In this document: piece by piece, positions 1 through 5,962 of the stretch
How the letters are laid out: the number at the start of each line of letters is the position of its first letter
Numbering within the stretch: the stretch's first letter is position 1
Position numbers and translations under genes: made by a program
Notes under the pieces: model-generated
Told to the model about the DNA's origin: nothing
Databases searched by the model: none
The model's input: the letters and a program-made list of their open reading frames with translations, nothing else
Source of the DNA: Brevundimonas sp. Root608
GTDB taxonomy: Bacteria > Pseudomonadota > Alphaproteobacteria > Caulobacterales > Caulobacteraceae
Direction of reading: 5' to 3'
DNA length: 64,000 nucleotides
NCBI RefSeq assembly: GCF_001427825.1
Contig: NZ_LMGT01000004.1
Span: forward strand, 308,718 to 372,717

Positions 1-160
1 CGAAGGTCCAGGGCAGGCCGACCACGGTCAGGGCCAGGATCGCGCCCCCGAACAGCCACAGCAGGCCGGACAGCCAGCCTCCGAAGACGAACCAGAGCAG
101 GTTGAGGATCAGGCGGATCAAGGCGGACGTCTCCACGCGTCCCATGCGGACGCCCGCCAT
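1..160 (-). CDS. YccF-domain inner membrane protein (partial, runs off left edge)
   Basis: The 53 visible residues begin MAGVRMGRVETSALIRL and run into a hydrophobic stretch with NLLWFVFGGWLSG and a GGAILALTVVGLPWTF segment. This matches the first transmembrane repeat of the YccF (DUF307) family of small inner-membrane proteins of unknown role. The C-terminal part lies outside the window. The start is uncertain: ATG at 160 has no clear ribosome-binding site and sits right after a hairpin (168-201); an in-frame ATG at 145 is a reasonable alternative. Family recognition is from sequence pattern only. Confidence 0.7.
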   Translation of the reverse strand, partial: MAGVRMGRVETSALIRLILNLLWFVFGGWLSGLLWLFGGAILALTVVGLPWTF

Positions 161-167
161 AGATAGG

Positions 168-201
168 ACGAAGGCCCCGCCGATATCAGCGGGGCCTTCG
201 T
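168..201 (-). terminator. Hairpin, likely terminator of the DUF2171 gene
   Basis: A perfect 13-bp inverted repeat (ACGAAGGCCCCGC at 168-180 and its complement at 189-201) with an 8-nt loop lies 25 bases past the stop of the minus-strand gene at 226-459 and just before yccF. There is no long T-run, so termination efficiency is uncertain. Confidence 0.6.
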
Positions 202-225
202 GAATTCGCGGTAAGCCGGGTGGGT

Positions 226-459
226 CTAGTGTTTCTCGGTCCAGCGGGCCTTCGCCTCGTCGCGGGTGAGGTTCAGGTGCACGTGCTCGCCGACGTGATG
301 GACCCAGCTGACGGGAATCATATGGTGTTTGAAGCCGCCGGCGAGATCCAGCTTGGCCAGTTCGATCTGGTCGCCGATGACGTGATCGACGCGGCCCACG
401 TGCTCGCCGTCCGAGCCGACGACTTCGAGGTGTTCGCGGATTTGAGACGGGTCTACCAT
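226..459 (-). CDS. DUF2171 family protein (PRC-barrel-like)
   Basis: A 77-residue protein, MVDPSQIREHLEVVGSDGEH followed by VGRVDHV and a HHMIPVSWVHHVGEHVHL segment. The opening and the GEHVGRVDHV pattern are typical of the small DUF2171 family, whose fold resembles a PRC barrel; function is unknown. It is small, acidic and histidine-rich, and has no signal peptide or membrane segment. A GGAG ribosome-binding sequence precedes the ATG on the minus strand. It stands alone: the next gene upstream is divergent and a hairpin follows it. Confidence 0.75.
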   Translation of the reverse strand: MVDPSQIREHLEVVGSDGEHVGRVDHVIGDQIELAKLDLAGGFKHHMIPVSWVHHVGEHVHLNLTRDEAKARWTEKH

Positions 460-533
460 GGGGAGCTCCTGACGGGTTTCGCTGTCGGGAATAATCGCCC
501 GATCGACGGTCGGGTTGCATCGCGGAGACCGGC

Positions 534-710
534 ATGGGCGAGGTCGTCAATCTGAACAAGGCGCGCAAGGAGCGCGCGAAGGCCGAGGCCAGGGCCGCCT
601 CCACGGCGAACCGCGCCAGCCATGGGCGTTCGAAGGCGGACCGCGCGGCGGCCGACAAGGAGCGCGCCCGAATTCAGCGGCTGCTGGACGGATCGAGACT
701 GGAGGATTGA
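534..710 (+). CDS. DUF4169 family small protein
   Basis: A 58-residue, very basic, charged protein starting MGEVVNLNKARKERAKAEAR and containing NRASHGRSKADRAAADKERAR. This composition and the MGEVVNL start are typical of the alphaproteobacterial DUF4169 family, usually found in short runs of small genes. No membrane segment or enzyme motif is present; a single alpha-helical, possibly nucleic-acid-binding protein is plausible but unproven. The next small gene begins 3 bases after its stop codon, so the two are probably co-transcribed. Confidence 0.7.
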   Translation: MGEVVNLNKARKERAKAEARAASTANRASHGRSKADRAAADKERARIQRLLDGSRLED

Positions 711-713
711 GGC

Positions 714-866
714 ATGGCTGACCCGCGTCAGGACCCGCGCATCAGGCACGGCCTGATCCCGATTCTGGTCGCCATGCGGGTCAAGGCCGAGCGCGAGCGG
801 CGGACGGCGGAAATGGCGAAGAAGGCCGAGGCCCCGAAGAAGCCGAAGCGCGGCTGGTTCCGCTAG
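714..866 (+). CDS. Small basic hypothetical protein
   Basis: A 50-residue reading frame, MADPRQDPRIRHGLIPILVA then MRVKAERERRTAEMAKKAEA and a basic tail ending KRGWFR. It starts 3 bases after the DUF4169 stop with a GGAGGA sequence just upstream, which supports it as a real second gene. A short hydrophobic patch (HGLIPILVAM) is followed by a charged helix. I do not recognise a family. Its stop overlaps the stop of the convergent transporter gene by a few bases. Confidence 0.55.
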   Translation: MADPRQDPRIRHGLIPILVAMRVKAERERRTAEMAKKAEAPKKPKRGWFR

Positions 867-1801
867 CTCGAGACCCTGGGCGCGCGGATCAGCAGCGCCT
901 GACCCGACAGCACCAGCATCAGGCCGGCCAGGGCCGTCCAGCCGAAATGGGCGCCCTCGAACAGCACGGACACCAGCATGGCGATCGGCGGCGTCAGGGC
1001 CGAGATGTAGCTGGCCATGGCGTAGCCGATGGTGCGGGCGATGGTGAAATAGAGGCCGAAGGCGATGACCGAGCCGAAGACGGACAGGTAGAGCAGCGAG
1101 CTGACGTAGGTGAAGGTGGGGTCGATGCGGAACTCGACCCCCGTGGCCAGGCCAAAGAGCGCCAGCAGGCCGGTTCCGTAGGCCATGGCCCAGGCGGTCG
1201 AGGGAATGGCCGCCGAACCGCGGGTCTGGCCCCGCCAGGCGAAGAAATTGCCGAAGGCCGAGGCCGTGGTGGCGATCAGGGCGAGGCCGACGCCGAGGGC
1301 CGCCCGGTCGTCGAAACCCGCGCTGAGCACCTCGCCGCCCGACAGCACGGCGACGCCGACCAGGCCGAGAACCGCCCCGCCCCATGAGGCCGCGGCCGCC
1401 TTCTGCCCGGCGGCTAGGCGGAAGAGAACGAGGTTGAGGAAGGTCAGGGAGGCGAAGGTGACGGCCACGATGGCCGAGGCCACATGGCCTTCGGCGGCGT
1501 AGGTGAAGCTGTAGCTGATCGAGAAGGCGAAGAGCCCCTGCCCCAGGGCCGCCAGATGCTGGGCGCGCGTCAGGCGGAGGTTCTGCCGTGCGATCAGGCA
1601 GCCGAGGAACAGGACGATCGACGCCAGGCCGAAGCGCCAGACGATCGAGGCCAGCGGCGGCACCGATCCCAGCTGCAGGGTGATGGCGTACCAGGTGGTG
1701 CCCCAGATCATGGCGCAGATGATCACGCCGCCGATCCCGAGAAGCGTGGTCCGGGACAGGGGTGGGCGCGCGACGGGCGCGATTTCGACCGGGGAGGACA
1801 T
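863..1801 (-). CDS. DMT-superfamily transporter (EamA domains)
   Basis: A 312-residue integral membrane protein with about ten hydrophobic segments arranged as two EamA repeats; the first contains MIWGTTWYAITLQLG and the second SALTPPIAMLVSVLFEGAHF, the usual conserved spots of the drug/metabolite exporter superfamily. Members export amino acids, metabolites or drugs; the substrate cannot be read from sequence. ATG at 1801 (MSSPVEIAPV) was chosen because the frame upstream is arginine/serine-rich antisense of coq4. It is monocistronic, convergent with the small gene at 714. Confidence 0.85.
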   Translation of the reverse strand: MSSPVEIAPVARPPLSRTTLLGIGGVIICAMIWGTTWYAITLQLGSVPPLASIVWRFGLASIVLFLGCLIARQNLRLTRAQHLAALGQGLFAFSISYSFTYAAEGHVASAIVAVTFASLTFLNLVLFRLAAGQKAAAASWGGAVLGLVGVAVLSGGEVLSAGFDDRAALGVGLALIATTASAFGNFFAWRGQTRGSAAIPSTAWAMAYGTGLLALFGLATGVEFRIDPTFTYVSSLLYLSVFGSVIAFGLYFTIARTIGYAMASYISALTPPIAMLVSVLFEGAHFGWTALAGLMLVLSGQALLIRAPRVSS

Positions 1802-1889
1802 GCGCCGCAAATGAACCGCGTCGGGACGCGACACAAGCCGGGTTATCCGCGCCTGCCACAAGGCGACCTTGTGCCAGCTGAAATCGCGG

Positions 1890-2648
1890 TCAGCCGCGGA
1901 GCTTGAGTCCGGCGCGGACCTCTGCGGGCACCGACTGATAGACGGTCGGCGGCCGGATGCCGAGCCGCGCGCGGACGGCGTCCAGCGGCTGTTCGAACAG
2001 GGCTTCATAGTCCAGTCCGGGCAGCCAGCGGGCGGCCTTGCCGTTGCGCCAGGCCTGCCAGACGGCGCGCCGCGCCGGCACCGACCGCGCCTCGCGCTGG
2101 ATCTCCCGCGCCGCGCCCCAGCCGATGAAGGCGAAGCCGAGGTTCCGGGTCTGGCCGTAAGAGAATGACACGACGCAGGCCTCGCCGAGGGCGTCCGTCT
2201 CATAGCCGGTGAGGACGTGCCAGATGTCGTGGATGTCGCGCAGGCGGCGCGAGTACCAGACGACCGGGTGCGGGGCGTCGATGAAGGGCACCACCTCGCG
2301 CTCGACCTCGGCCAGGCCGTCGGCGGTGAAGCCGCGGGCCTCGCGGAAGGCCCGGTAGTGCGCCCCGACCGTGCCGGGCCCGAACCGCGCCAGCCAGACG
2401 GGATCGTCCAGCTTGTGGGCCAGTTCCTCGCGCAGGAAGGCCTGGCGCCCGCCTTCCATGGTGGACAGCATCCGCTGGTAGCCTCGCGAGACCGACCGGC
2501 CGCTGAGGGCCTGCATGATGCGGAACACCTGTACGGTGTCCTCCTTGTCGCGGATCAGTCGGCGAAACGCCTTCAGCGCCGCCAGCGGGCGCAGCCGCTC
2601 GGAGCGGACCTTGCGGAAATCATCGGTGGCGGCGGCGGTCATGGTCAT
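1890..2648 (-). CDS. Ubiquinone biosynthesis protein Coq4 family
   Basis: A 252-residue protein with the Coq4 metal motif H-D-x-x-H-x11-E: H140, D141, H144 and E156 in RDIHDIWHVLTGYETDALGE. In eukaryotes Coq4 is needed for ubiquinone synthesis and has been linked to C1 decarboxylation/hydroxylation of the head group; alphaproteobacterial homologues are thought to act likewise. It is soluble, with no signal peptide. A second in-frame ATG lies two codons downstream. It is divergent from the type III polyketide synthase, the two starts being about 105 bases apart; no functional link is proven. Confidence 0.85.
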   Translation of the reverse strand: MTMTAAATDDFRKVRSERLRPLAALKAFRRLIRDKEDTVQVFRIMQALSGRSVSRGYQRMLSTMEGGRQAFLREELAHKLDDPVWLARFGPGTVGAHYRAFREARGFTADGLAEVEREVVPFIDAPHPVVWYSRRLRDIHDIWHVLTGYETDALGEACVVSFSYGQTRNLGFAFIGWGAAREIQREARSVPARRAVWQAWRNGKAARWLPGLDYEALFEQPLDAVRARLGIRPPTVYQSVPAEVRAGLKLRG

Positions 2649-2752
2649 GGCGGGATCCGGGAGGATGGCGCAGTGTAGCGAAAGCGGCGTCCCGGGGGAA
2701 CGGGACGACGTAGCTTGGGTGAACGTCGATAATATTGCTTGAAGGCCCCGTA

Positions 2753-3820
2753 ATGCCGTCTCCCCCTTCTGCGGCGCCGACCCCCCGGCTTCAGTCCCTC
2801 GCCCTGGCCTGGCCGCCCCATGAACTGCGCCAGGAGGACGTCGCCGCCAACGGGGCCGAGATGTTCGCCACCACCCACGGCGGCTTCGAACGGCTGGCCC
2901 CGATCTATCGCAACGCCCGGATCGAGACGCGGCACTCCTGCGTGCCGATCGAGTGGTATCTGAAGCCGCACAGCTTCTCCGAGCGCAACGATCTGTTCCT
3001 CGAGAACGCGGTCACGGTGCTGGCCGAGGCCGCGGACAAGGCGCTGGATCAGGCCGGGCTGGAGGCGGGCGACATCGACGCCATCGTCGTGGTCTGCACG
3101 ACCGGCATCGCGACGCCGGCCCTCGACGCGCGGCTGATGCAGGTGATGCCCTTCCGGCCGGACGTGCGGCGGCTGCCGATCTTCGGACTGGGCTGCGCCG
3201 GCGGGGTCGTGGGACTGGCGCGGGCGGCGGATCTGGCGCGGGCGCGGCCTGACGAACGGTTGCTGTTGCTGGTGGTCGAACTCTGCGCCCTCACCTTCCG
3301 GGCGCAGGACCGGTCCAAGAGCAATCTGGTCGCCACGGCCCTGTTCGGCGACGGCGCGGCGGCGGCCGTGATCAGCTGCCGCGACGACGCGACGGGACCC
3401 GCCCTGGGCGCCAGCCGCGAACACACCTGGCCCGACAGTCTCGACGTCATGGGCTGGGACGTGGCCGACGACGGGCTCAAGGTCGTATTCAGCCGCGACA
3501 TCCCGGCCCTCGTCCAGAATGACTTCAGGCCCGTGGCGATCGACTTCCTGACGAGCCAGGGCCTGACCACGGCCGACGTGGGCGGCTTCGTCTGCCACCC
3601 CGGCGGGGCCAAGGTCATTGACGCCCTGGAGGCGTGTTTCGACCTGCCCGAGGGCGCCCTGACCCACACGCGGGACGTCCTGCGCGACCACGGCAATATG
3701 AGCGCGGCCACGGTGCTGTTCGTGCTCAGGGCCATGCTGGACGACGGGACGAAGGGGCCGCTGCTGCTGACGACCCTGGGGCCTGGCTTCACGGCCGGAC
3801 TGATGCTGGTGCATGCGTGA
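2753..3820 (+). CDS. Type III polyketide synthase (chalcone/stilbene synthase family)
   Basis: A 355-residue homodimeric-type ketosynthase. The catalytic triad is visible: Cys148 in GLGCAGG, His282 in VCHPGG and Asn315 in GNMSA, with the C-terminal LGPGFTAGLML signature. Such enzymes extend acyl-CoA starters with malonyl-CoA to give alkylpyrones or alkylresorcinols. ATG 2753 (MPSPPSAAP) is preferred; a TTG at 2735 is in frame. Its TGA overlaps the ATG of the downstream methyltransferase-like gene by one base, which indicates coupling. This resembles the PKS/methyltransferase pair known from Bacillus (bpsA-bpsB). The product here is unknown. Confidence 0.92.
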   Translation: MPSPPSAAPTPRLQSLALAWPPHELRQEDVAANGAEMFATTHGGFERLAPIYRNARIETRHSCVPIEWYLKPHSFSERNDLFLENAVTVLAEAADKALDQAGLEAGDIDAIVVVCTTGIATPALDARLMQVMPFRPDVRRLPIFGLGCAGGVVGLARAADLARARPDERLLLLVVELCALTFRAQDRSKSNLVATALFGDGAAAAVISCRDDATGPALGASREHTWPDSLDVMGWDVADDGLKVVFSRDIPALVQNDFRPVAIDFLTSQGLTTADVGGFVCHPGGAKVIDALEACFDLPEGALTHTRDVLRDHGNMSAATVLFVLRAMLDDGTKGPLLLTTLGPGFTAGLMLVHA

Positions 3821-4320
3821 TGTGGCTGTGGCTGGTGCTCGGCCTGGTCGCGGCGCAGCGGCTGTGGGAGCTGTGGCTGGCGGATCGCAATACGAAACGG
3901 TTGCTGGCCGAAGGCGCGATCGAGGTCGGCGCGGGCCACTATCCGCTGTTCGTGATCCTGCACGCCAGCTGGCTGGCGGCGATCGCGACCGTCACGCCGT
4001 GGTCGACGGTCCCCGATCCCCGCTGGCTGGCGCTGTATGTCGTCCTGCAGGCCGGCCGGCTGTGGGTGATCGCGACGCTCGGGCCGTTCTGGACCACGCG
4101 CATCATCACCCTGGCCGGCGCGCCCCTGGAGACCCGCGGCCCCTACCGCTTCCTCCGCCATCCCAACTATGTGGTCGCCTCGCTGGAAATCCTCGTCCTG
4201 CCGCTGGCGTTCGGCCAGGTCTGGATCGCACTGGTCTGGAGCCTGGCCAACGCGCTACTGGTCGGCTGGCGCATCCGGGTGGAGGATCGCGCCTTGCAGG
4301 ACCGCCGCGGCCGATGCTGA
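3820..4320 (+). CDS. Isoprenylcysteine carboxyl methyltransferase (ICMT)-family membrane methyltransferase
   Basis: A 166-residue membrane protein with about four to five hydrophobic helices and the ICMT-type cofactor motif RGPYRFLRHPNYV at residues 106-118, followed by a conserved late acidic residue (E155). In bacteria such proteins are SAM-dependent methyltransferases often paired with type III polyketide synthases, where they O-methylate alkylpyrones or resorcinols. The start codon overlaps the PKS stop, so the two proteins are almost certainly made together. The C-terminus overlaps the start of the ribbon-helix-helix gene by 7 bases. Confidence 0.85.
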   Translation: MWLWLVLGLVAAQRLWELWLADRNTKRLLAEGAIEVGAGHYPLFVILHASWLAAIATVTPWSTVPDPRWLALYVVLQAGRLWVIATLGPFWTTRIITLAGAPLETRGPYRFLRHPNYVVASLEILVLPLAFGQVWIALVWSLANALLVGWRIRVEDRALQDRRGRC

Positions 4321-4550
4321 AAAAACGCTCCGTCTCCCTGTCCGGCCATGCGACCTCGGTGGCGCTCGAGCCCGCCTTCTGGACCGTGCTGGACGCGATC
4401 GCGGCCACCGCGGGCCTGTCGCAGGCCGGCCTGATGAAGCGGATCGACGAGCGGCGGGGACGCACGCCCCTCGCCTCGGCCTGCCGGCTCCTGGCGCTGG
4501 CCTGGGCGGGCGGGGATCGGTCTTTCGCCGAACAGGAGTCTCCCGATTGA
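4314..4550 (+). CDS. Ribbon-helix-helix domain protein (RHH_4 type)
   Basis: A 78-residue protein, MLKKRSVSLSGHATSVALEP with FWTVLDAIAATAGLSQAGLM after it. The KRSVSLSGHATSVALEPAFW pattern (beta-strand, then two helices) is the RHH_4-type ribbon-helix-helix fold widespread in alphaproteobacteria; such proteins are presumed DNA-binding dimers. It overlaps the methyltransferase gene by 7 bases and ends the three-gene cassette, so it may regulate it, but that is inference. No toxin partner is adjacent. Confidence 0.8.
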   Translation: MLKKRSVSLSGHATSVALEPAFWTVLDAIAATAGLSQAGLMKRIDERRGRTPLASACRLLALAWAGGDRSFAEQESPD

Positions 4551-4593
4551 CAGCCGCCGGGGTTGGCGCATCCTTCTTCCCGGAGGCGTCGTC

Positions 4594-5310
4594 ATGGCCA
4601 ATGAAAAACTGATCCCCGCCGCGGTCATCGGAGGCCTGCTGGCCCTCGGCATGCTGGGCGGCGGCGCCCTCATCGGACAGGGGATCGTCAACGCGCGGGT
4701 CGGCGACCGGGCTGTCAGCGTCCGCGGCCTGGCCGAGCGCAATGTGAAGGCGGATCTGGCCGTCCTGCCGCTGCGCTTCACGGCGTCCGGCGACGTGCTG
4801 TCCGAGGTGCAGGGCCGCATCGACGGCGATCTGTCGATCGTACGGACCTTCCTGACCGCCCAGGGCTACCCGGCCGACGCCGTGTCGCTGGGCCGGCTTG
4901 AGGTCGCGGATACGCGGTCGCGCGAATACGCCAACCAGACCGGCGGGCCGCGCTTCATCCTCGCCCAGACGGTGATCGTGCGGACGACCGACGTGGACCG
5001 GGTCCAGGCCACCACCCGCGCCCTCAACGATCTCGTGCGGCAGGGCGTGGTGTTGCAGGACTTCACCGGCCCCACCTATGTCTTCACGAAGCTGAATTCG
5101 GTTCGCCCGGCCATGATCGCCGAGGCGACAGCCGCCGCCCGCACCGGCGCCGAGCGGTTCGCCCAGGATTCAGGCGCGCCGCTGGGGCCGATCCGGCAGG
5201 CGACCCAGGGGTCGTTCGAAATCCTCGCCCGCGACGAGATCGGCGACGAAAGCCAGTCCCCGGACAAGAAGGTCCGGGTCGTGACAACCATCAGCTACCG
5301 TCTGCGCTGA
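4594..5310 (+). CDS. SIMPL domain-containing protein (DUF541), membrane-anchored
   Basis: A 238-residue protein: an N-terminal hydrophobic anchor (residues 8-30, AAVIGGLLALGMLGGGALIG) and a periplasmic SIMPL/DUF541 domain beginning RAVSVRGLAERNVKADLAVL, including the LVRQGVVLQDFTGPTYVFTKLN core. SIMPL proteins are envelope proteins of poorly defined role, some linked to oxidative stress. A GGAGG ribosome-binding site precedes ATG 4594. It lies just after the PKS cassette with a short gap and convergent to the stress-promoter membrane pair. Confidence 0.85.
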   Translation: MANEKLIPAAVIGGLLALGMLGGGALIGQGIVNARVGDRAVSVRGLAERNVKADLAVLPLRFTASGDVLSEVQGRIDGDLSIVRTFLTAQGYPADAVSLGRLEVADTRSREYANQTGGPRFILAQTVIVRTTDVDRVQATTRALNDLVRQGVVLQDFTGPTYVFTKLNSVRPAMIAEATAAARTGAERFAQDSGAPLGPIRQATQGSFEILARDEIGDESQSPDKKVRVVTTISYRLR

Positions 5311-5314
5311 CGGA

Positions 5315-5644
5315 TCAGTTTTCCGGCACGCGTTCCGGGCCCGGGACGGTCGGCGGTTCAACCGAGGGCATGTCGGGCAGGTCCGGAACCTTGGGCGCGT
5401 CCGGCAGGGTGGGCCGCGGCAGGTCGACATCGATGTCGACGTTGGTGTCCTTCGTTCCGCTGGCGCCGCCTTGCGAGAAGACGACGAAGGCGATGACGAG
5501 CACCACAACGACGAGGCCGCCGACCAGCAGGCCGATCCAGCTGCTGCCGCCGCCGCTGCGCGCGGGGGGATTGTTGATGGTGGTGTGATGAACCTCGGTC
5601 CGCGGCGTGGGTTCGACGGGCGGCGGAATGTTGGGATCTGTCAT
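5315..5644 (-). CDS. Single-pass membrane protein with acidic/proline-rich tail, unknown function
   Basis: A 109-residue protein with a polar N-terminus (MTDPNIPPPVEPTPRTEVHH), one transmembrane segment (about residues 38-60, IGLLVGGLVVVVLVIAFVVF) and an extracytoplasmic tail containing TKDTNVDIDVDLPRP and a proline-rich end. It is a clear relative of the upstream gene (5648-5845), sharing the order short polar N-terminus, helix, GG-A..TKD.NVD..VLP. The two are 3 bases apart in one operon, downstream of the consensus EcfG promoter at 5880-5904. I recognise no named family. Confidence 0.7.
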   Translation of the reverse strand: MTDPNIPPPVEPTPRTEVHHTTINNPPARSGGGSSWIGLLVGGLVVVVLVIAFVVFSQGGASGTKDTNVDIDVDLPRPTLPDAPKVPDLPDMPSVEPPTVPGPERVPEN

Positions 5645-5647
5645 CGG

Positions 5648-5845
5648 TCAGTTCGCGCTCGGCACGGCCGGGGCCGAGACTTCGGGCAGGTTGACGTCGA
5701 CGTTGACGTCCTTCGTCTCGGGGGCGCCGCCGCGGGCGAAGACGAAATAGGCCACGATGGCGAGGACGACGACGATGCCGCCGACGATGAAGGCCAGGCC
5801 GGCGTTGCCGCCGCCGCTTCCGGTGTTGTTGATGTTGTCGGCCAT
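5648..5845 (-). CDS. Small single-pass membrane protein, paralogue of downstream gene
   Basis: A 65-residue protein, MADNINNTGSGGGNAGLAFI then a transmembrane helix (about residues 16-38) and the tail TKDVNVDVNLPEVSAPAVPSA. The TKDxNVDxxVxLP segment is shared with the 109-residue neighbour. A GGGGTC/GGAAGGGG purine stretch precedes the ATG. It is the first gene of a two-gene operon; 35 bases upstream of its start is the end of a perfect GGAAC-N16-CGTT general-stress promoter, so it is likely induced by envelope or general stress. Function unknown. Confidence 0.75.
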   Translation of the reverse strand: MADNINNTGSGGGNAGLAFIVGGIVVVLAIVAYFVFARGGAPETKDVNVDVNLPEVSAPAVPSAN

Positions 5846-5879
5846 GGAAGACCCCTTCCCTGATTGCTGATGCAGCCGG

Positions 5880-5904
5880 AACGACGGTCACGCTTGGCGG
5901 TTCC
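5880..5904 (-). promoter_or_regulatory. EcfG (general stress response) promoter
   Basis: On the minus strand GGAAC (5904-5900), 16 bases, CGTT (5883-5880): an exact match to the alphaproteobacterial EcfG consensus, 35 bases before the ATG at 5845. Read on the plus strand the same stretch (5878-5902) gives GGAAC-N16-GGTT, one base off consensus, pointing to the helicase gene. Confidence 0.75.
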
Positions 5905-5962
5905 GCGACCGGAGGCGCACGCCGACGCTGACATATGGCTCCGTGCCCCTTATGTTCCGCCG

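Noticed and set aside
453..1859. 468-codon minus-strand frame over the first small genes and transporter
   Set aside because: It spans several unrelated genes and includes no recognisable fold; the transporter frame explains the region.
2697..2727. Possible EcfG promoter (GGAAC ... CGTC) before the polyketide synthase
   Set aside because: The spacer is 22 bases rather than 16-17 and the -10 is CGTC.
4314..4550. RHH protein as antitoxin of a toxin-antitoxin pair
   Set aside because: No small toxin gene overlaps or adjoins it; it overlaps the methyltransferase gene instead.
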